NCBI RefSeq assembly: GCF_000419765.1
Contig: NZ_ATTQ01000023.1
Location: 1 to 37,704 of the forward strand
DNA: 37,704 nucleotides
Direction of reading: 5' to 3'
Source: Rhizobium mongolense USDA 1844
GTDB lineage: Bacteria > Pseudomonadota > Alphaproteobacteria > Rhizobiales > Rhizobiaceae
Shown here: piece after piece, positions 23,256-31,891 of the stretch
How positions within the stretch are numbered: position 1 is the first letter of the stretch
Layout: every line of letters begins with the position of its first letter
Made by a program: the position numbers and the translations under genes
Notes under the pieces: generated by a model
The model's input: the letters and a program-made list of their open reading frames with translations, nothing else
Database searches by the model: none
Told to the model about the DNA's origin: nothing

Positions 23256-23547
23256 TTACCCGAGCTTCGCCGCGATCTTTGCGACGTGCGCGCCCTGGTA
23301 TTTCGCGGCTACCGAAGCGGGTGCCCGCGCCGACGATAATCGCATCGTAGTCGGCAGTTCGTCGACGGTTGCAACAGGAGCTTTCTGATCGCGTTTGAAG
23401 CGGACTTTGCGACCTCTTCCGGAACCAGTTTCGGAAGGCGCTTTACGGCAACTTCCGCGCCCGCGGACTTGGCGCCTTCCGCAACGGCATATGCGATGGT
23501 TTTGATATGGCCACGGGCGAATACTAAAGAACAAGAATCTTTGTCAT
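23256..23547 (-). pseudogene. wrbA: wrbA (NAD(P)H:quinone oxidoreductase) remnant
   Basis: The minus strand starts MTKILVL and then hits a TAG. A second frame continues with GHIKTIAYAVAEGAKSAG, AEVAVKRLPKLVPEEVAKSA. A third frame gives DQKAPVATVDEL. The last piece, AKYQGAHVAKIAAKL, is the WrbA C-terminus. The pieces are in WrbA order, but the stretch between VDEL and AKYQG, about 100 residues including the second half of the flavin site, is almost all deleted. At least two frameshifts and one internal deletion therefore inactivate the gene. WrbA is an FMN quinone reductase; azoR nearby has a related activity. Confidence 0.88.
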
Positions 23548-23770
23548 GACGAACTCCGCTGTGGCACGCGTTTGAATGGTTGACCACCCGAAATTCTATC
23601 AGCGCGCTTCCGTGAGCATACCCTGCCTGCGCAGAACTTAGCGTTCAATGCATGGAGGCGAAAATTCATTTGCCGATTCCATTTCGCCTTCTGCCGCGAC
23701 CGGGTGCCGCCATTTGCAAGCCGGGAAAACGGCGCTACCTATAGCAAAGCCCCATCATCGGATATTTCTC

Positions 23771-24547
23771 ATGAGCACTGAAACCGTCATCACCGCCGCC
23801 ATGCTCGCCATCGGCGATGAGCTTCTGTCCGGCCGGACCAAGGACAAGAACATTGGCCATCTGGCGGATATGCTTCAGCTTTCGGGCATCGATCTCAAGG
23901 AGGTGCGGATCGTCGCCGATGACGAGGATGCGATCGTCGATGCCCTGAACGCCCTTCGCTGCAAATATGACTACGTCTTCACCTCGGGCGGCATCGGCCC
24001 GACGCATGACGATATCACCGCGGACGCAGTCTCGAAGGCTTTTGGCGTTCCCTGCGACCATGATGCAGCCGCCATGACACTGCTCGGTGACATGTACAAG
24101 CGCCGTGAGATGGAGTTCACCGAAGCGCGCAAGCGCATGGCGCGCATGCCGCGCGGGGCAGCACATATCGCCAATCGGGTGTCGACTGCGCCCGGCTTTA
24201 TCATCGACAATGTCTACGTGATGGCGGGCGTGCCGCAGGTGTTCCAGGCCATGGTCGACAATGTGCTGCCGACGCTTCGCACCGGGCAGCGCGTGCTGTC
24301 GCTGGCGATCGCCTGTCCTTATGCCGAAGGCGATATCGGCATGCTGCTCGCCGCCATCCAGAAGGCGCACCCGGACACCAGCATCGGCTCCTATCCGCGC
24401 TATGTCGGCCAGAAATTCTCGACGGAGATCGTCGTGCGCGGCCGGTCGCAGGCGACTGTCGATGCGGCGGGCGCTGAGGTTCACGCCATGATCGAGAACA
24501 TTCGCAGGACCAGGGAGATTGACGAAAACCGGTCCGCCGAAGCTTAG
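23771..24547 (+). CDS. CinA-like competence/damage-inducible protein, molybdopterin-binding domain only
   Basis: This 258-aa protein consists of the MoCF/CinA N-terminal domain (about 8-175): AMLAIGDELLSGRTKDKNIG, DDEDAIVDALNAL, TSGGIGPTHDDITADAVSKA. A C-terminal extension (about 180-250) contains SIGSYP and SRAQATVDAAG-like text. The CinA amidase (nicotinamide-nucleotide deamidase) domain is absent, so it is the short form common in alphaproteobacteria. This domain in CinA is linked to ADP-ribose pyrophosphatase activity; here the role is unproven. The start codon at 23771 gives the family N-terminus; the longer frame has no match. It precedes the usp gene by 99 bp on the same strand. Confidence 0.9.
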   Translation: MSTETVITAAMLAIGDELLSGRTKDKNIGHLADMLQLSGIDLKEVRIVADDEDAIVDALNALRCKYDYVFTSGGIGPTHDDITADAVSKAFGVPCDHDAAAMTLLGDMYKRREMEFTEARKRMARMPRGAAHIANRVSTAPGFIIDNVYVMAGVPQVFQAMVDNVLPTLRTGQRVLSLAIACPYAEGDIGMLLAAIQKAHPDTSIGSYPRYVGQKFSTEIVVRGRSQATVDAAGAEVHAMIENIRRTREIDENRSAEA

Positions 24548-24646
24548 AGCAGCAACACACCGCCCCTCGAGCAACCAAGGAACCGTTCCACCGACAACGC
24601 ATTTCCTGCTTACGAAACCATTTTCAGCCCGCCGAGGAGAATTGAT

Positions 24647-25489
24647 ATGCCTTACAAGACCATACTCGCCATTCTCGATACGGCCGACAACAGCCGTGCG
24701 GTCTCCGATTTTGCCTTTGCGCTTGCCGCCGAAAACGATGCCCATGTCATCGGTCTCCACGCCGAAAACATCTCGGCCGTGCCGCTGGTCGCTCCGATGG
24801 AAATTCCCGATCCAGTCGCCGTTCAGGCGCTGCAGGACATGGCGCATTCCGAGACCATGGAAGTGGAGCGCATCTTCCGCCAGAAAGCCGAAGCGTCCGG
24901 CGCATCGTTCGAATGGCGCAGCTTCGCCACCTCGGCGGGCTACGGCTCGGCGCCGCTGATCGAGAGCGCCCGCAGCGCGGACCTCTTGATCGCCTCGCAA
25001 GCGGATCCTTCCAAGCCATCTGACAGCCAGGTCGATATCGACAGCTTTCTTTTCGAAAGCGGTCGTCCGGTCCTGATGATCCCCTATATCTTGCGGCAAC
25101 CGAAAGCGATCAAACGCGTGATGATTGCCTGGAACGGCTCGAAGGAAGCCGCACGCGCGACATTCGATGCCATGCCAATCCTGAAGGCTGCCGACGAAGT
25201 CGAGGTCTTTTCCGTCGATCCGGTGGATTCGGCGATGCAGACGGCGGGCCTGGCGGGAGCGGAAATCGCTGCCACGCTTTCCCGCCATGGCGTGAAGGCG
25301 ACGCTTGCCGTCGCGGAAGGCACCCACAAGAGCGCCTCGAACGTCATCGAAAACCGCCTCTCCGACAGCAGCATCGATCTCCTGGTGATGGGCGCCTACA
25401 CCCATTCGCGCCTCTGGCAGATGATCTTCGGCGGCACGACGAAGTCGCTCTTGCAGTCGATGACGGCGCTCACCCTCCTCTCCCGTTGA
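24647..25489 (+). CDS. Universal stress protein with tandem Usp domains
   Basis: This 280-aa cytoplasmic protein has two UspA-like domains. Domain 1 (about 1-140) starts MPYKTILAILDTADNSRAVS and ends with ADLLIASQADPS. Domain 2 (about 155-280) starts KRVMIAWNGSKEAARATFDA and ends with LLVMGAYTHSRLWQMIFGGT. The ATP-binding pattern G-x2-G-x9-G-(S/T) is present only in the second domain in near-canonical form (GAYTHSRLWQMIFGGTTKSLL region). The first domain has lost it, as is common in tandem Usps. GAGGAG precedes the ATG. Expression is likely stress-induced, but no specific operator was seen. Confidence 0.92.
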   Translation: MPYKTILAILDTADNSRAVSDFAFALAAENDAHVIGLHAENISAVPLVAPMEIPDPVAVQALQDMAHSETMEVERIFRQKAEASGASFEWRSFATSAGYGSAPLIESARSADLLIASQADPSKPSDSQVDIDSFLFESGRPVLMIPYILRQPKAIKRVMIAWNGSKEAARATFDAMPILKAADEVEVFSVDPVDSAMQTAGLAGAEIAATLSRHGVKATLAVAEGTHKSASNVIENRLSDSSIDLLVMGAYTHSRLWQMIFGGTTKSLLQSMTALTLLSR

Positions 25490-25569
25490 CCAAGCACCGG
25501 CGGGACTTGCGTTTTGCCCGCAAATCCCGCTAATTGCGGCAACCGGTGACGGGCTCCGGAACTTCGTTT

Positions 25570-25599
25570 CGCGCGGGGTTGGGCCCCGCGCGCTTTGCG
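25570..25599 (+). terminator. Strong hairpin between usp and gpt, candidate terminator
   Basis: The perfect 9-bp stem CGCGCGGGG (25570-25578) with CCCCGCGCG (25584-25592) has a 5-nt loop and is followed by CTTTGCGTTT. A second 12-bp imperfect hairpin lies at 25500-25530. The U tract is weak, so termination is probable but not certain. Confidence 0.5.
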
Positions 25600-25658
25600 T
25601 TTGACGGATTGCGCTTGGTCGCCGGCGGGTTTTCCATTCATGCCGCGGAGCAGTTTCG

Positions 25659-26153
25659 ATGTCTTTTCCCGATAAAGCCTTTCCCGTTTCGTGGGATCAG
25701 TTCCATCGCGATGCCCGCGCGCTTGCCTGGCGCATCGCCGGCCTCAACAAGGAATTCAAGGGCATCGTCTGCATCACCCGCGGCGGCCTGGTTCCTGCGG
25801 CAATCATCTGCCGCGAACTCGACATCCGCCTGATCGAAACGGTCTGTGTCGCTTCCTATCATGACTATGTGAACCAGGGGGATATGGTGGTGCTGAAGGG
25901 CATTGCGCCGGAACTCAAGGAAAATGGCGGCGAAGATATCCTCGTCATCGACGACCTCACCGATACCGGCAAGACGGCGGTGCAAGTGCGCGCCATGCTG
26001 CCCAAGGCGCATTTTGCCTGCGTCTACGCAAAGCCGCTCGGCGTGCCGACGGTCGACACCTTCGTCACGGAGGTCAGCCAGGACACCTGGATCTACTTCC
26101 CCTGGGACATGGGCTTCACCTATCAGGAGCCGATCGCCAAGGGTCCGCGCTGA
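25659..26153 (+). CDS. gpt: Xanthine phosphoribosyltransferase
   Basis: This 164-aa type I PRTase salvages xanthine (and guanine) with PRPP in the cytoplasm. It shows the N-terminal WDQFHRDARALAWRI, the catalytic flexible loop region VASYHDYVNQGDMVVLKG, the PRPP-binding motif ILVIDDLTDTGKT (94-106, with D98 and D99), and FVTEVSQDTWIYFPWDMGF, the purine-binding part (W for base stacking). This arrangement matches alphaproteobacterial Gpt rather than Hpt. The ATG at 25659 fits the family N-terminus. A hairpin separates it from usp, so it probably has its own promoter. Confidence 0.94.
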   Translation: MSFPDKAFPVSWDQFHRDARALAWRIAGLNKEFKGIVCITRGGLVPAAIICRELDIRLIETVCVASYHDYVNQGDMVVLKGIAPELKENGGEDILVIDDLTDTGKTAVQVRAMLPKAHFACVYAKPLGVPTVDTFVTEVSQDTWIYFPWDMGFTYQEPIAKGPR

Positions 26154-26323
26154 CAGCGCCGGGCCGTTCAGGCACGAATAAACTCCACGCGGAATTGTCA
26201 TCTTAGTAATACTGCAGAGGTATGATGCGAGCCTGGCCTGCACGCGCGCATCCGAGCGCCATGCCAAAGGGCCGGGTCACGGATGGCGCGAGGGCGAAAA
26301 CGCGCGGAGCAAGGAATAGGGGA

Positions 26324-26914
26324 ATGGCATACCGGGGTTGGGTTAGAGCGGTCGTCGCTTCAGGGCTGGCGATCCCCTCTTTGTTGCCCGTGCCGGCCTT
26401 TGCCGAACCCGCTTATGTCGCCGTCGTCCGCGAATATGTGGATACCGTCGTCCGGCCGATGGTCAGCACGCCGATGGTTCTCGCTGCGATCAGAGAGCAG
26501 AACGCCAAATTGAGTGACGTCAGCAGCGCGGATATCCAGTTCCTTGATTCGACCTACCGATCCGAAGTGGAAACCGGCGCCCTGCAGATGGTGTCCGCCA
26601 TTCTATCCACGCCCGTTTCGCGCTACCTGAAAGAAAAACAGGATGCGTCGCAGGGCGTTATCGTCGAGTTCTTCATTACCGACAGGAATGGGCTGAATGT
26701 CGGCGAGAGCAGAGTGACGACGGATTTCTGGCAGGCCGACGAAAATAAATATCTGCAGACCTTCGCGCGCGATTCGGACGAGACTTTCGTCGATCGCGCC
26801 GAGCGTGACGAGACCACGCAGATTCTCGAGGCGCAGGCCAGCTTCACCATCCGCGACGAGGCTGGAGCGGCGATCGGCATTGCCACCGTGACCGTCGCGC
26901 TCGATGCGATATGA
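26324..26914 (+). CDS. Exported protein with Cache-like domain
   Basis: This 196-aa protein has a signal peptide (MAYRGWVRAVVASGLAIPSL then LPVPAFA, cleavage after residue 27) and is predicted periplasmic with no further membrane segment. The mature part looks like a single PDC/Cache sensory fold. After two helices (VREYVDTVVRPMVSTPMVLA and DVSSADIQFLDSTYRSEVE) come strands with IVEFFITDRNGLNVGESRVT, TDFWQADENKYLQTF and ASFTIRDEAGAAIGIATVT; DRNG..V..S..T.D.W..DE is typical of Cache ligand-binding domains. It is not fused to a signalling domain. The ATG at 26324 (ribosome-binding site TAGGGGA) begins the signal peptide; upstream starts were rejected. The Cache call is moderate. Confidence 0.7.
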   Translation: MAYRGWVRAVVASGLAIPSLLPVPAFAEPAYVAVVREYVDTVVRPMVSTPMVLAAIREQNAKLSDVSSADIQFLDSTYRSEVETGALQMVSAILSTPVSRYLKEKQDASQGVIVEFFITDRNGLNVGESRVTTDFWQADENKYLQTFARDSDETFVDRAERDETTQILEAQASFTIRDEAGAAIGIATVTVALDAI

Positions 26915-27073
26915 GGTCTCCCGAATCGCGATGCTGATCCGGGCCGAAAATGCCATCCTTAGATTTGGATTCGGCTAACTTTTTCTTTTCGTCCTCGCTT
27001 TTCAGGTGCCTGAAGCCCGCAAAGCCCTGAAATTCAAGGCCTCCAGGCTTTTCCCCAGTCTTCACAGGGCCGT

Positions 27074-27089
27074 CCACAATATGTTGTGG
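27074..27089. promoter_or_regulatory. Candidate NrdR box 1
   Basis: CCACAATATGTTGTGG (16 nt) agrees with the NrdR box consensus ACACWATATATWGTGT at 13 of 16 positions and is a near-perfect palindrome. It lies 25 bp before a candidate -35 element, upstream of nrdJ. NrdR is the ATP/dATP-sensing repressor of ribonucleotide reductase genes. Confidence 0.6.
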
Positions 27090-27114
27090 TGAACGCTTCG
27101 TTAAAAACCACCCC

Positions 27115-27143
27115 TTGACGGAATCGCCCATTTCTCACTTAAT
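27115..27143 (+). promoter_or_regulatory. Candidate promoter of nrdJ
   Basis: TTGACG (27115-27120) and CTTAAT (27138-27143) are spaced by 17 nt. The -35 box is strong and the -10 box weaker. NrdR-like box 1 lies just upstream. The implied leader before the nrdJ start is about 345 nt, which is long. Confidence 0.4.
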
Positions 27144-27318
27144 GGTTTCCGATGTTGCGGCGGCAGCTGGACCGGGTTTAACGAGGCCGGTTCTCTTCAA
27201 AATTCGAGCGTGGAATCAGGGTGTTGCATCCATGATGGATGGCAGCCATGAGGGGACTTCTGCGCGTTTTTTGACCTCCAAAAAAGTGACATCCGGGGCT
27301 GGCGATAATAAGCTGTTA

Positions 27319-27334
27319 ATACTATATTTAGTGT
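27319..27334. promoter_or_regulatory. Candidate NrdR box 2
   Basis: ATACTATATTTAGTGT matches the NrdR consensus at 14 of 16 positions. It lies 163 bp before the nrdJ start and 245 bp from box 1. Known tandem NrdR boxes are usually two to three helical turns apart, so two separate promoters, or only one functional box, are possible. Confidence 0.65.
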
Positions 27335-27496
27335 TTGCAGCCACCATCACCACAAGATACAGGAAAGACATCTCCGGATGACGCTCCTGTGACGGTACGG
27401 AAACGAGAACTGGCTGCGCATCTTCCGGCGCTGCCGGATGAGGAAACTTGCGCCCTGGTCAACGGGGATGGGGCGCGCAAACAGAGGTGCAAGGAC

Positions 27497-30400
27497 ATGC
27501 GCATAGAACGCCGTTTCACAAAGGCAGGCCAGAGCGCTTACGCGGACATCGAATTCCGCAAGGCGACGAGCGAGATCAAGAACCCCGACGGTTCGATCGT
27601 CTTCCGCCTTGAGAACATCGACGTTCCCGCGCAGTTCTCCCAAGTCGCGGCCGACATCCTTGCCCAGAAATATTTCCGCAAGGCCGGCGTTCCGGCAAAG
27701 CTGAAGAAGATCGAGGAAAACGACGTTCCCTCCTTCCTGTGGCGTTCGGTTGCGGATGAGGCCGCCCTCAAGGAGCTGCCGAAGGACCAGCAGTACGGCT
27801 CCGAAACCGATGCGCGCCAGGTCTTTGACCGTCTGGCCGGCACCTGGACCTACTGGGGCTGGAAGGGCGGCTACTTCTCGTCCGAGGAAGATGCCTCTGC
27901 CTTTCGCGACGAACTCGCCTACATGCTCGCCACCCAACGCGTCGCCCCGAACTCCCCGCAGTGGTTCAACACCGGCATGCACTGGGCCTACGGCATTGAC
28001 GGCCCCGGCCAGGGCCACTTCTATGTCGACCCCTTCACCGGCAAGCTGACGAAGTCCAAGTCGGCCTACGAGCATCCCCAGCCGCATGCCTGCTTCATCC
28101 AGTCGGTCGAGGACGATCTCGTCAACGAAGGCGGGATCATGGACCTCTGGGTTCGCGAGGCCCGCCTCTTCAAGTACGGCTCCGGCACCGGCTCCAACTT
28201 CTCATATCTGCGCGGCGAAGGCGAAAAGCTTTCCGGCGGCGGCCGCTCCTCCGGCCTGATGAGCTTCCTGAAGATCGGCGACCGCGCGGCGGGCGCCATT
28301 AAGTCGGGCGGCACGACGCGCCGTGCGGCCAAGATGGTCGTCGTCGACATCGATCATCCGGATATCGAGGAATACATCAACTGGAAGGTCAAGGAAGAGC
28401 AGAAGGTCGCAGCCCTCGTCACCGGTTCGAAGATCGTCGCCAAGCACCTGAAGGCGATCATGAAGGCCTGCTTCAATTGCGAAGGCGGCGCCGATGCGGA
28501 TTGCTTCGACCCGACCAAGAACCCTGCCCTCAAGCGCGAAATCCGCGCCGCCAAGAAGGACCAGGTTCCGGAAAATTATGTGAGCCGCGTCATCCAGTTC
28601 GCCCGCCAGGGCTACAAGGACATGGAGTTCAAGACCTATGACACGGACTGGGATAGTGAAGCCTACCTCACCGTTTCCGGCCAGAACTCCAACAACTCGG
28701 TCTCGATCCGCGACGACTTCCTGCGCGCCGTCGAAGCCGATGGCGACTGGAACCTGACGGCCCGCAAGGACGGTAAGGTCATGAAGACGCTGAAGGCCCG
28801 CGACCTCTGGGAGACGATCTCCTACGCCGCCTGGGCATCGGCCGATCCGGGCCTGCACTTCAACACGACGATGAACGACTGGCACACCAGCCCGGCCGCC
28901 GGCCCGATCCGCGCCTCCAACCCGTGCTCGGAATACATGTTCCTCGACGACACGGCCTGCAACCTTGCCTCGCTGAACCTCATGCAGTTTAAGGATGCGG
29001 CGACAAAGCGCATCAACATCGCCGATTACGAGCATGCCGTGCGTCTGTGGAGCGTCGTGCTCGAAATTTCCGTGATGATGGCGCAGTTCCCGTCGCGCCG
29101 CATTGCCGAGCTCTCCTACGAATACCGCACGATCGGTCTCGGCTATGCCAATATCGGCGGCCTGCTGATGTCGTCCGGCATTCCTTATGACAGCGACGAA
29201 GCTCGCGCCATCGCAGGCTCCCTGACGGCTATCATGACCGGCATTTCCTACGCCACCTCGGCGGAAATGGCCGCCGAACTCGGCCCGTTCCCAATGTTTG
29301 CGCCTAACCGCGAGAACATGCTGCGCGTCATCCGCAACCATCGCCGCGCCGCCTATGGCGAGACGTCCGGTTATGAAGGCCTGTCGATCAACCCGGTCGC
29401 CCTCATCCACGCCGAAAACCCGGACCAGGATCTCGCCGCGCACGCCAAGAGCGCTTGGGACAAGGCACTGGAACTCGGCGAAAAGCACGGCTACCGCAAC
29501 GCCCAGGCAACCGTGATTGCGCCGACCGGCACGATCGGCCTCGTCATGGATTGCGACACGACCGGCATCGAGCCCGACTTCGCGCTCGTCAAGTTCAAGA
29601 AGCTTGCCGGCGGCGGTTACTTCAAGATCATCAACCGTGCCGTACCGGAAGCGCTGCGCACGCTCGGCTACTCCGAAAGCCAGATTGCCGAGATCGAAGC
29701 CTACGCCGTCGGCCACGGCAATCTGAACCAGGCGCCCGCCATCAACCCTTCGACGCTGAAGGCCAGGGGCTTTACCGACGAGAAGGTCGAGGCCGTCAAC
29801 GCGGCGCTGAAGTCCGCCTTCGACATCAAGTTCGTATTCAACCAGTGGACGCTTGGGCTCGACTTCCTGAAGAGCACGCTGAAGGTCTCCGACGAGCAGC
29901 TTGCCGATATGAGCTTCAACCTGCTCGACCACATGGGCTTCTCGAAGAAGGACATCGAGGCTGCAAACATCCATGTTTGCGGTGCGATGACCCTGGAAGG
30001 CGCTCCGTTCCTCAAGAACGAGCACCTCGCCGTCTTCGATTGCGCCAATCCCTGCGGCAAGATCGGCAAGCGTTATCTCTCGGTCGAAAGCCACATCCGC
30101 ATGATGGCGGCTGCCCAGCCCTTCATCTCGGGTGCGATCTCCAAGACCATCAACATGCCGAACGATGCAACCGTCGACGATTGCAAGAGCGCCTACATGC
30201 TCTCCTGGAAGCTCGGCCTCAAGGCCAACGCGCTTTACCGCGACGGCTCGAAGCTGTCGCAGCCGCTGAACGCTTCGCTGATCGAGGACGAAGGCGACGA
30301 GGACGCGATGGAGGAACTGCTGGCCCAGCCAGCAGCCGCCCAGGCCGTCACCGTCACCGAGAAGATCATCGAGCGGGTAATCGAGAAGGTCGTGCGCAGC

Positions 30401-31294
30401 CAGGAAAAGCTGCCGGGCCGCCGCAAGGGCTACACGCAGAAGGCAAAGATCGGCGGTCACACGATCTTCCTGCGCACCGGCGAATATGACGACGGCCGCC
30501 TCGGCGAGATCTTCCTCGACATGAACAAGGAGGGTTCGGCCCTTCGTGCCTTCATCAACAACTTCGCGATCTCGGTCTCGCTCGGCCTGCAATACGGCGT
30601 GCCGCTCGAGGAATATGTTGATGCCTTCACCTTCACGAAGTTCGAGCCGGCGGGCATCGTCACCGGCAACGACGCGATCAAGAATGCGACGTCGATCCTC
30701 GACTACGTGTTCCGCGAACTCGCCATCTCCTATCTCGGCCGCCACGATCTGGCGCATGTCGATACGTCCGACTTCAACAACACGGCGCTCGGCCGCGGCG
30801 TGTCGGAAGGCAAGGCGGACGTCGTCTCCAAGGGCCTGACTCGCGGCTATAAGCCGACGCTGGTTTCCGGAACCGCGACCGAGCGCCCGGCATCGGAGAT
30901 CAAGGGTGCTGCAACCGCCGCCCCTGTTCGCGCCTCCTCGGGTGCGACGATCACGGCGATTGCCGGCAACACCGTGCGCAAGCTCGAAGCCGTCGCCTCC
31001 TCCTCCGAAGTCGTCGCCTTCAAGCGCGATTACGAAGAACGCGCCAAGGAACTGGCGGAGGAAATCGCCGAAGAGATCGCTGAGGAATCCAGCACGCTCT
31101 TCACCGACGCCGCCGCTGCCGACGCAGCCTCTGCCAAGACCGAAGCCAAGAAGGTCGAAGCCGAACGCCGCGCCCGCTCCATCATGCAGGGCTACACGGG
31201 CAACATGTGCACCGAGTGCCAGAACTTCACGATGGTACGGAATGGGACCTGCGAGAAATGCGATACGTGTGGCGCGACGAGCGGATGCAGCTGA
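27497..31294 (+). CDS. nrdJ: Vitamin B12-dependent ribonucleotide reductase (class II)
   Basis: This 1265-aa adenosylcobalamin-dependent enzyme reduces ribonucleotides to deoxyribonucleotides under both oxic and anoxic conditions. Visible blocks are the ribonucleotide-binding SGTGSNFSYLRGEGEKLSGG, the active site NPCSE (N475, C477, E479), and APTGTIGLVMDCDTTGIEPD of the barrel. Next come NKEGSALRAFINNFAISVSL in the C-terminal region, an Ala/Glu-rich linker (about 1165-1225) and a Cys-rich tail, CTECQNF...CEKCDTCG ending SGCS, for redox regeneration or metal. The start was set at ATG 27497 (MRIERRFTKAGQSAYADIEF), which gives the usual rhizobial length; an in-frame TTG 54 codons upstream was rejected because the extra sequence is unlike the family. 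AAGGA lies close before the ATG. Two NrdR-type boxes lie upstream and a terminator follows. Confidence 0.96.
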   Translation: MRIERRFTKAGQSAYADIEFRKATSEIKNPDGSIVFRLENIDVPAQFSQVAADILAQKYFRKAGVPAKLKKIEENDVPSFLWRSVADEAALKELPKDQQYGSETDARQVFDRLAGTWTYWGWKGGYFSSEEDASAFRDELAYMLATQRVAPNSPQWFNTGMHWAYGIDGPGQGHFYVDPFTGKLTKSKSAYEHPQPHACFIQSVEDDLVNEGGIMDLWVREARLFKYGSGTGSNFSYLRGEGEKLSGGGRSSGLMSFLKIGDRAAGAIKSGGTTRRAAKMVVVDIDHPDIEEYINWKVKEEQKVAALVTGSKIVAKHLKAIMKACFNCEGGADADCFDPTKNPALKREIRAAKKDQVPENYVSRVIQFARQGYKDMEFKTYDTDWDSEAYLTVSGQNSNNSVSIRDDFLRAVEADGDWNLTARKDGKVMKTLKARDLWETISYAAWASADPGLHFNTTMNDWHTSPAAGPIRASNPCSEYMFLDDTACNLASLNLMQFKDAATKRINIADYEHAVRLWSVVLEISVMMAQFPSRRIAELSYEYRTIGLGYANIGGLLMSSGIPYDSDEARAIAGSLTAIMTGISYATSAEMAAELGPFPMFAPNRENMLRVIRNHRRAAYGETSGYEGLSINPVALIHAENPDQDLAAHAKSAWDKALELGEKHGYRNAQATVIAPTGTIGLVMDCDTTGIEPDFALVKFKKLAGGGYFKIINRAVPEALRTLGYSESQIAEIEAYAVGHGNLNQAPAINPSTLKARGFTDEKVEAVNAALKSAFDIKFVFNQWTLGLDFLKSTLKVSDEQLADMSFNLLDHMGFSKKDIEAANIHVCGAMTLEGAPFLKNEHLAVFDCANPCGKIGKRYLSVESHIRMMAAAQPFISGAISKTINMPNDATVDDCKSAYMLSWKLGLKANALYRDGSKLSQPLNASLIEDEGDEDAMEELLAQPAAAQAVTVTEKIIERVIEKVVRSQEKLPGRRKGYTQKAKIGGHTIFLRTGEYDDGRLGEIFLDMNKEGSALRAFINNFAISVSLGLQYGVPLEEYVDAFTFTKFEPAGIVTGNDAIKNATSILDYVFRELAISYLGRHDLAHVDTSDFNNTALGRGVSEGKADVVSKGLTRGYKPTLVSGTATERPASEIKGAATAAPVRASSGATITAIAGNTVRKLEAVASSSEVVAFKRDYEERAKELAEEIAEEIAEESSTLFTDAAAADAASAKTEAKKVEAERRARSIMQGYTGNMCTECQNFTMVRNGTCEKCDTCGATSGCS

Positions 31295-31378
31295 TTTCTG
31301 TGAATATCTGATGCTTGTTGAATGACATGACTTTGTCGTTTTGACATGAACTGGGTTGCAAACGGCCCTCACGGCTCA

Positions 31379-31410
31379 CTCCAGGCGTTTCGACGCCTGG
31401 AGATGCTTTT
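31379..31410 (+). terminator. Rho-independent terminator of nrdJ
   Basis: The perfect 9-bp stem CTCCAGGCG (31379-31387) with CGCCTGGAG (31394-31402), a 6-nt loop, is followed by ATGCTTTT. It lies 84 bp after the nrdJ stop and also separates it from the convergent DUF4365 remnant. Confidence 0.75.
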
Positions 31411-31426
31411 CCAGAACAAACCGTGA

Positions 31427-31879
31427 TCATATTTTGTGAGATGGGAGCACTTGCGGACGCAGCGCGTCGTCCGAAAACTCGACCCACTCGTCCTCGTTCT
31501 CGGGCAGGCACATGAAAATAGGTACGGCCGGGTACGGCGCCCTGCGAGCTTGTTGTAGGCCTTGGATTTCATGCTCCGGTGGACGTCTTCTCCGACGAAT
31601 TTCCGTTGCTTCGAACACGTGAGCTGAAAGTCGATCGCGTGTCCCGCTTTGATGAGGTTCTGCTTGCCCGACGCCGCATCGATTTCGACCCTGGCGATCA
31701 GATCGAACTGACCGTCGAATCCATAGACGAATTCGACTTTCATGCTGAACCAATACACGGGCGGCCGACGACAGCGCCTGGACGTAGGCACGGCTCAGTC
31801 CTTCCTGCGCGTGGTTTTTCGTAAGCAAGATTCCCCGTCCGCCCGCTATGCGATCGGCGGCATGTTCGGTCGAATTCAA
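31427..31879 (-). pseudogene. DUF4365 protein, at least two frameshifts
   Basis: Two minus-strand frames must be stitched together. Frame A gives ILLTKNHAQEGLSRAYVQAL. After a shift near 31765 frame B gives MKVEFVYGFDGQFDLIARVE, then SGKQNLIKAGHAIDFQLTCS. After a second shift near 31550 frame A resumes with APYPAVPIFMCLPENEDEWV. The order (a helix with QE.LS.AYV, a D-G-D-like strand, the IDFQLK core and the L.CLP.. strand) is that of DUF4365, a PD-(D/E)XK-like domain often found in accessory or defence loci. No single frame could make the protein. The true N-terminus may be the KNHAQEG part rather than the ATG at 31879. Confidence 0.75.
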
Positions 31880-31891
31880 ATGGCCACAGGT

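Noticed and set aside
23735..25405. Minus-strand open frame (556 codons) opposite cinA and usp
   Set aside because: It spans two recognised plus-strand genes and reads as a shadow.
27135..27496. Cobalamin riboswitch in the nrdJ leader
   Set aside because: The long leader of a B12-dependent enzyme made it worth checking, but no B12-box-like sequence or typical fold could be recognised.
27335..27496. N-terminal extension of nrdJ from an in-frame TTG
   Set aside because: The extra 54 residues are unlike the family and start within NrdR box 2; the ATG at 27497 gives the usual length.
28202..31372. Very long minus-strand open frame (1056 codons) opposite nrdJ
   Set aside because: Antisense to nrdJ; composition is that of a shadow frame and it has no recognisable domain.
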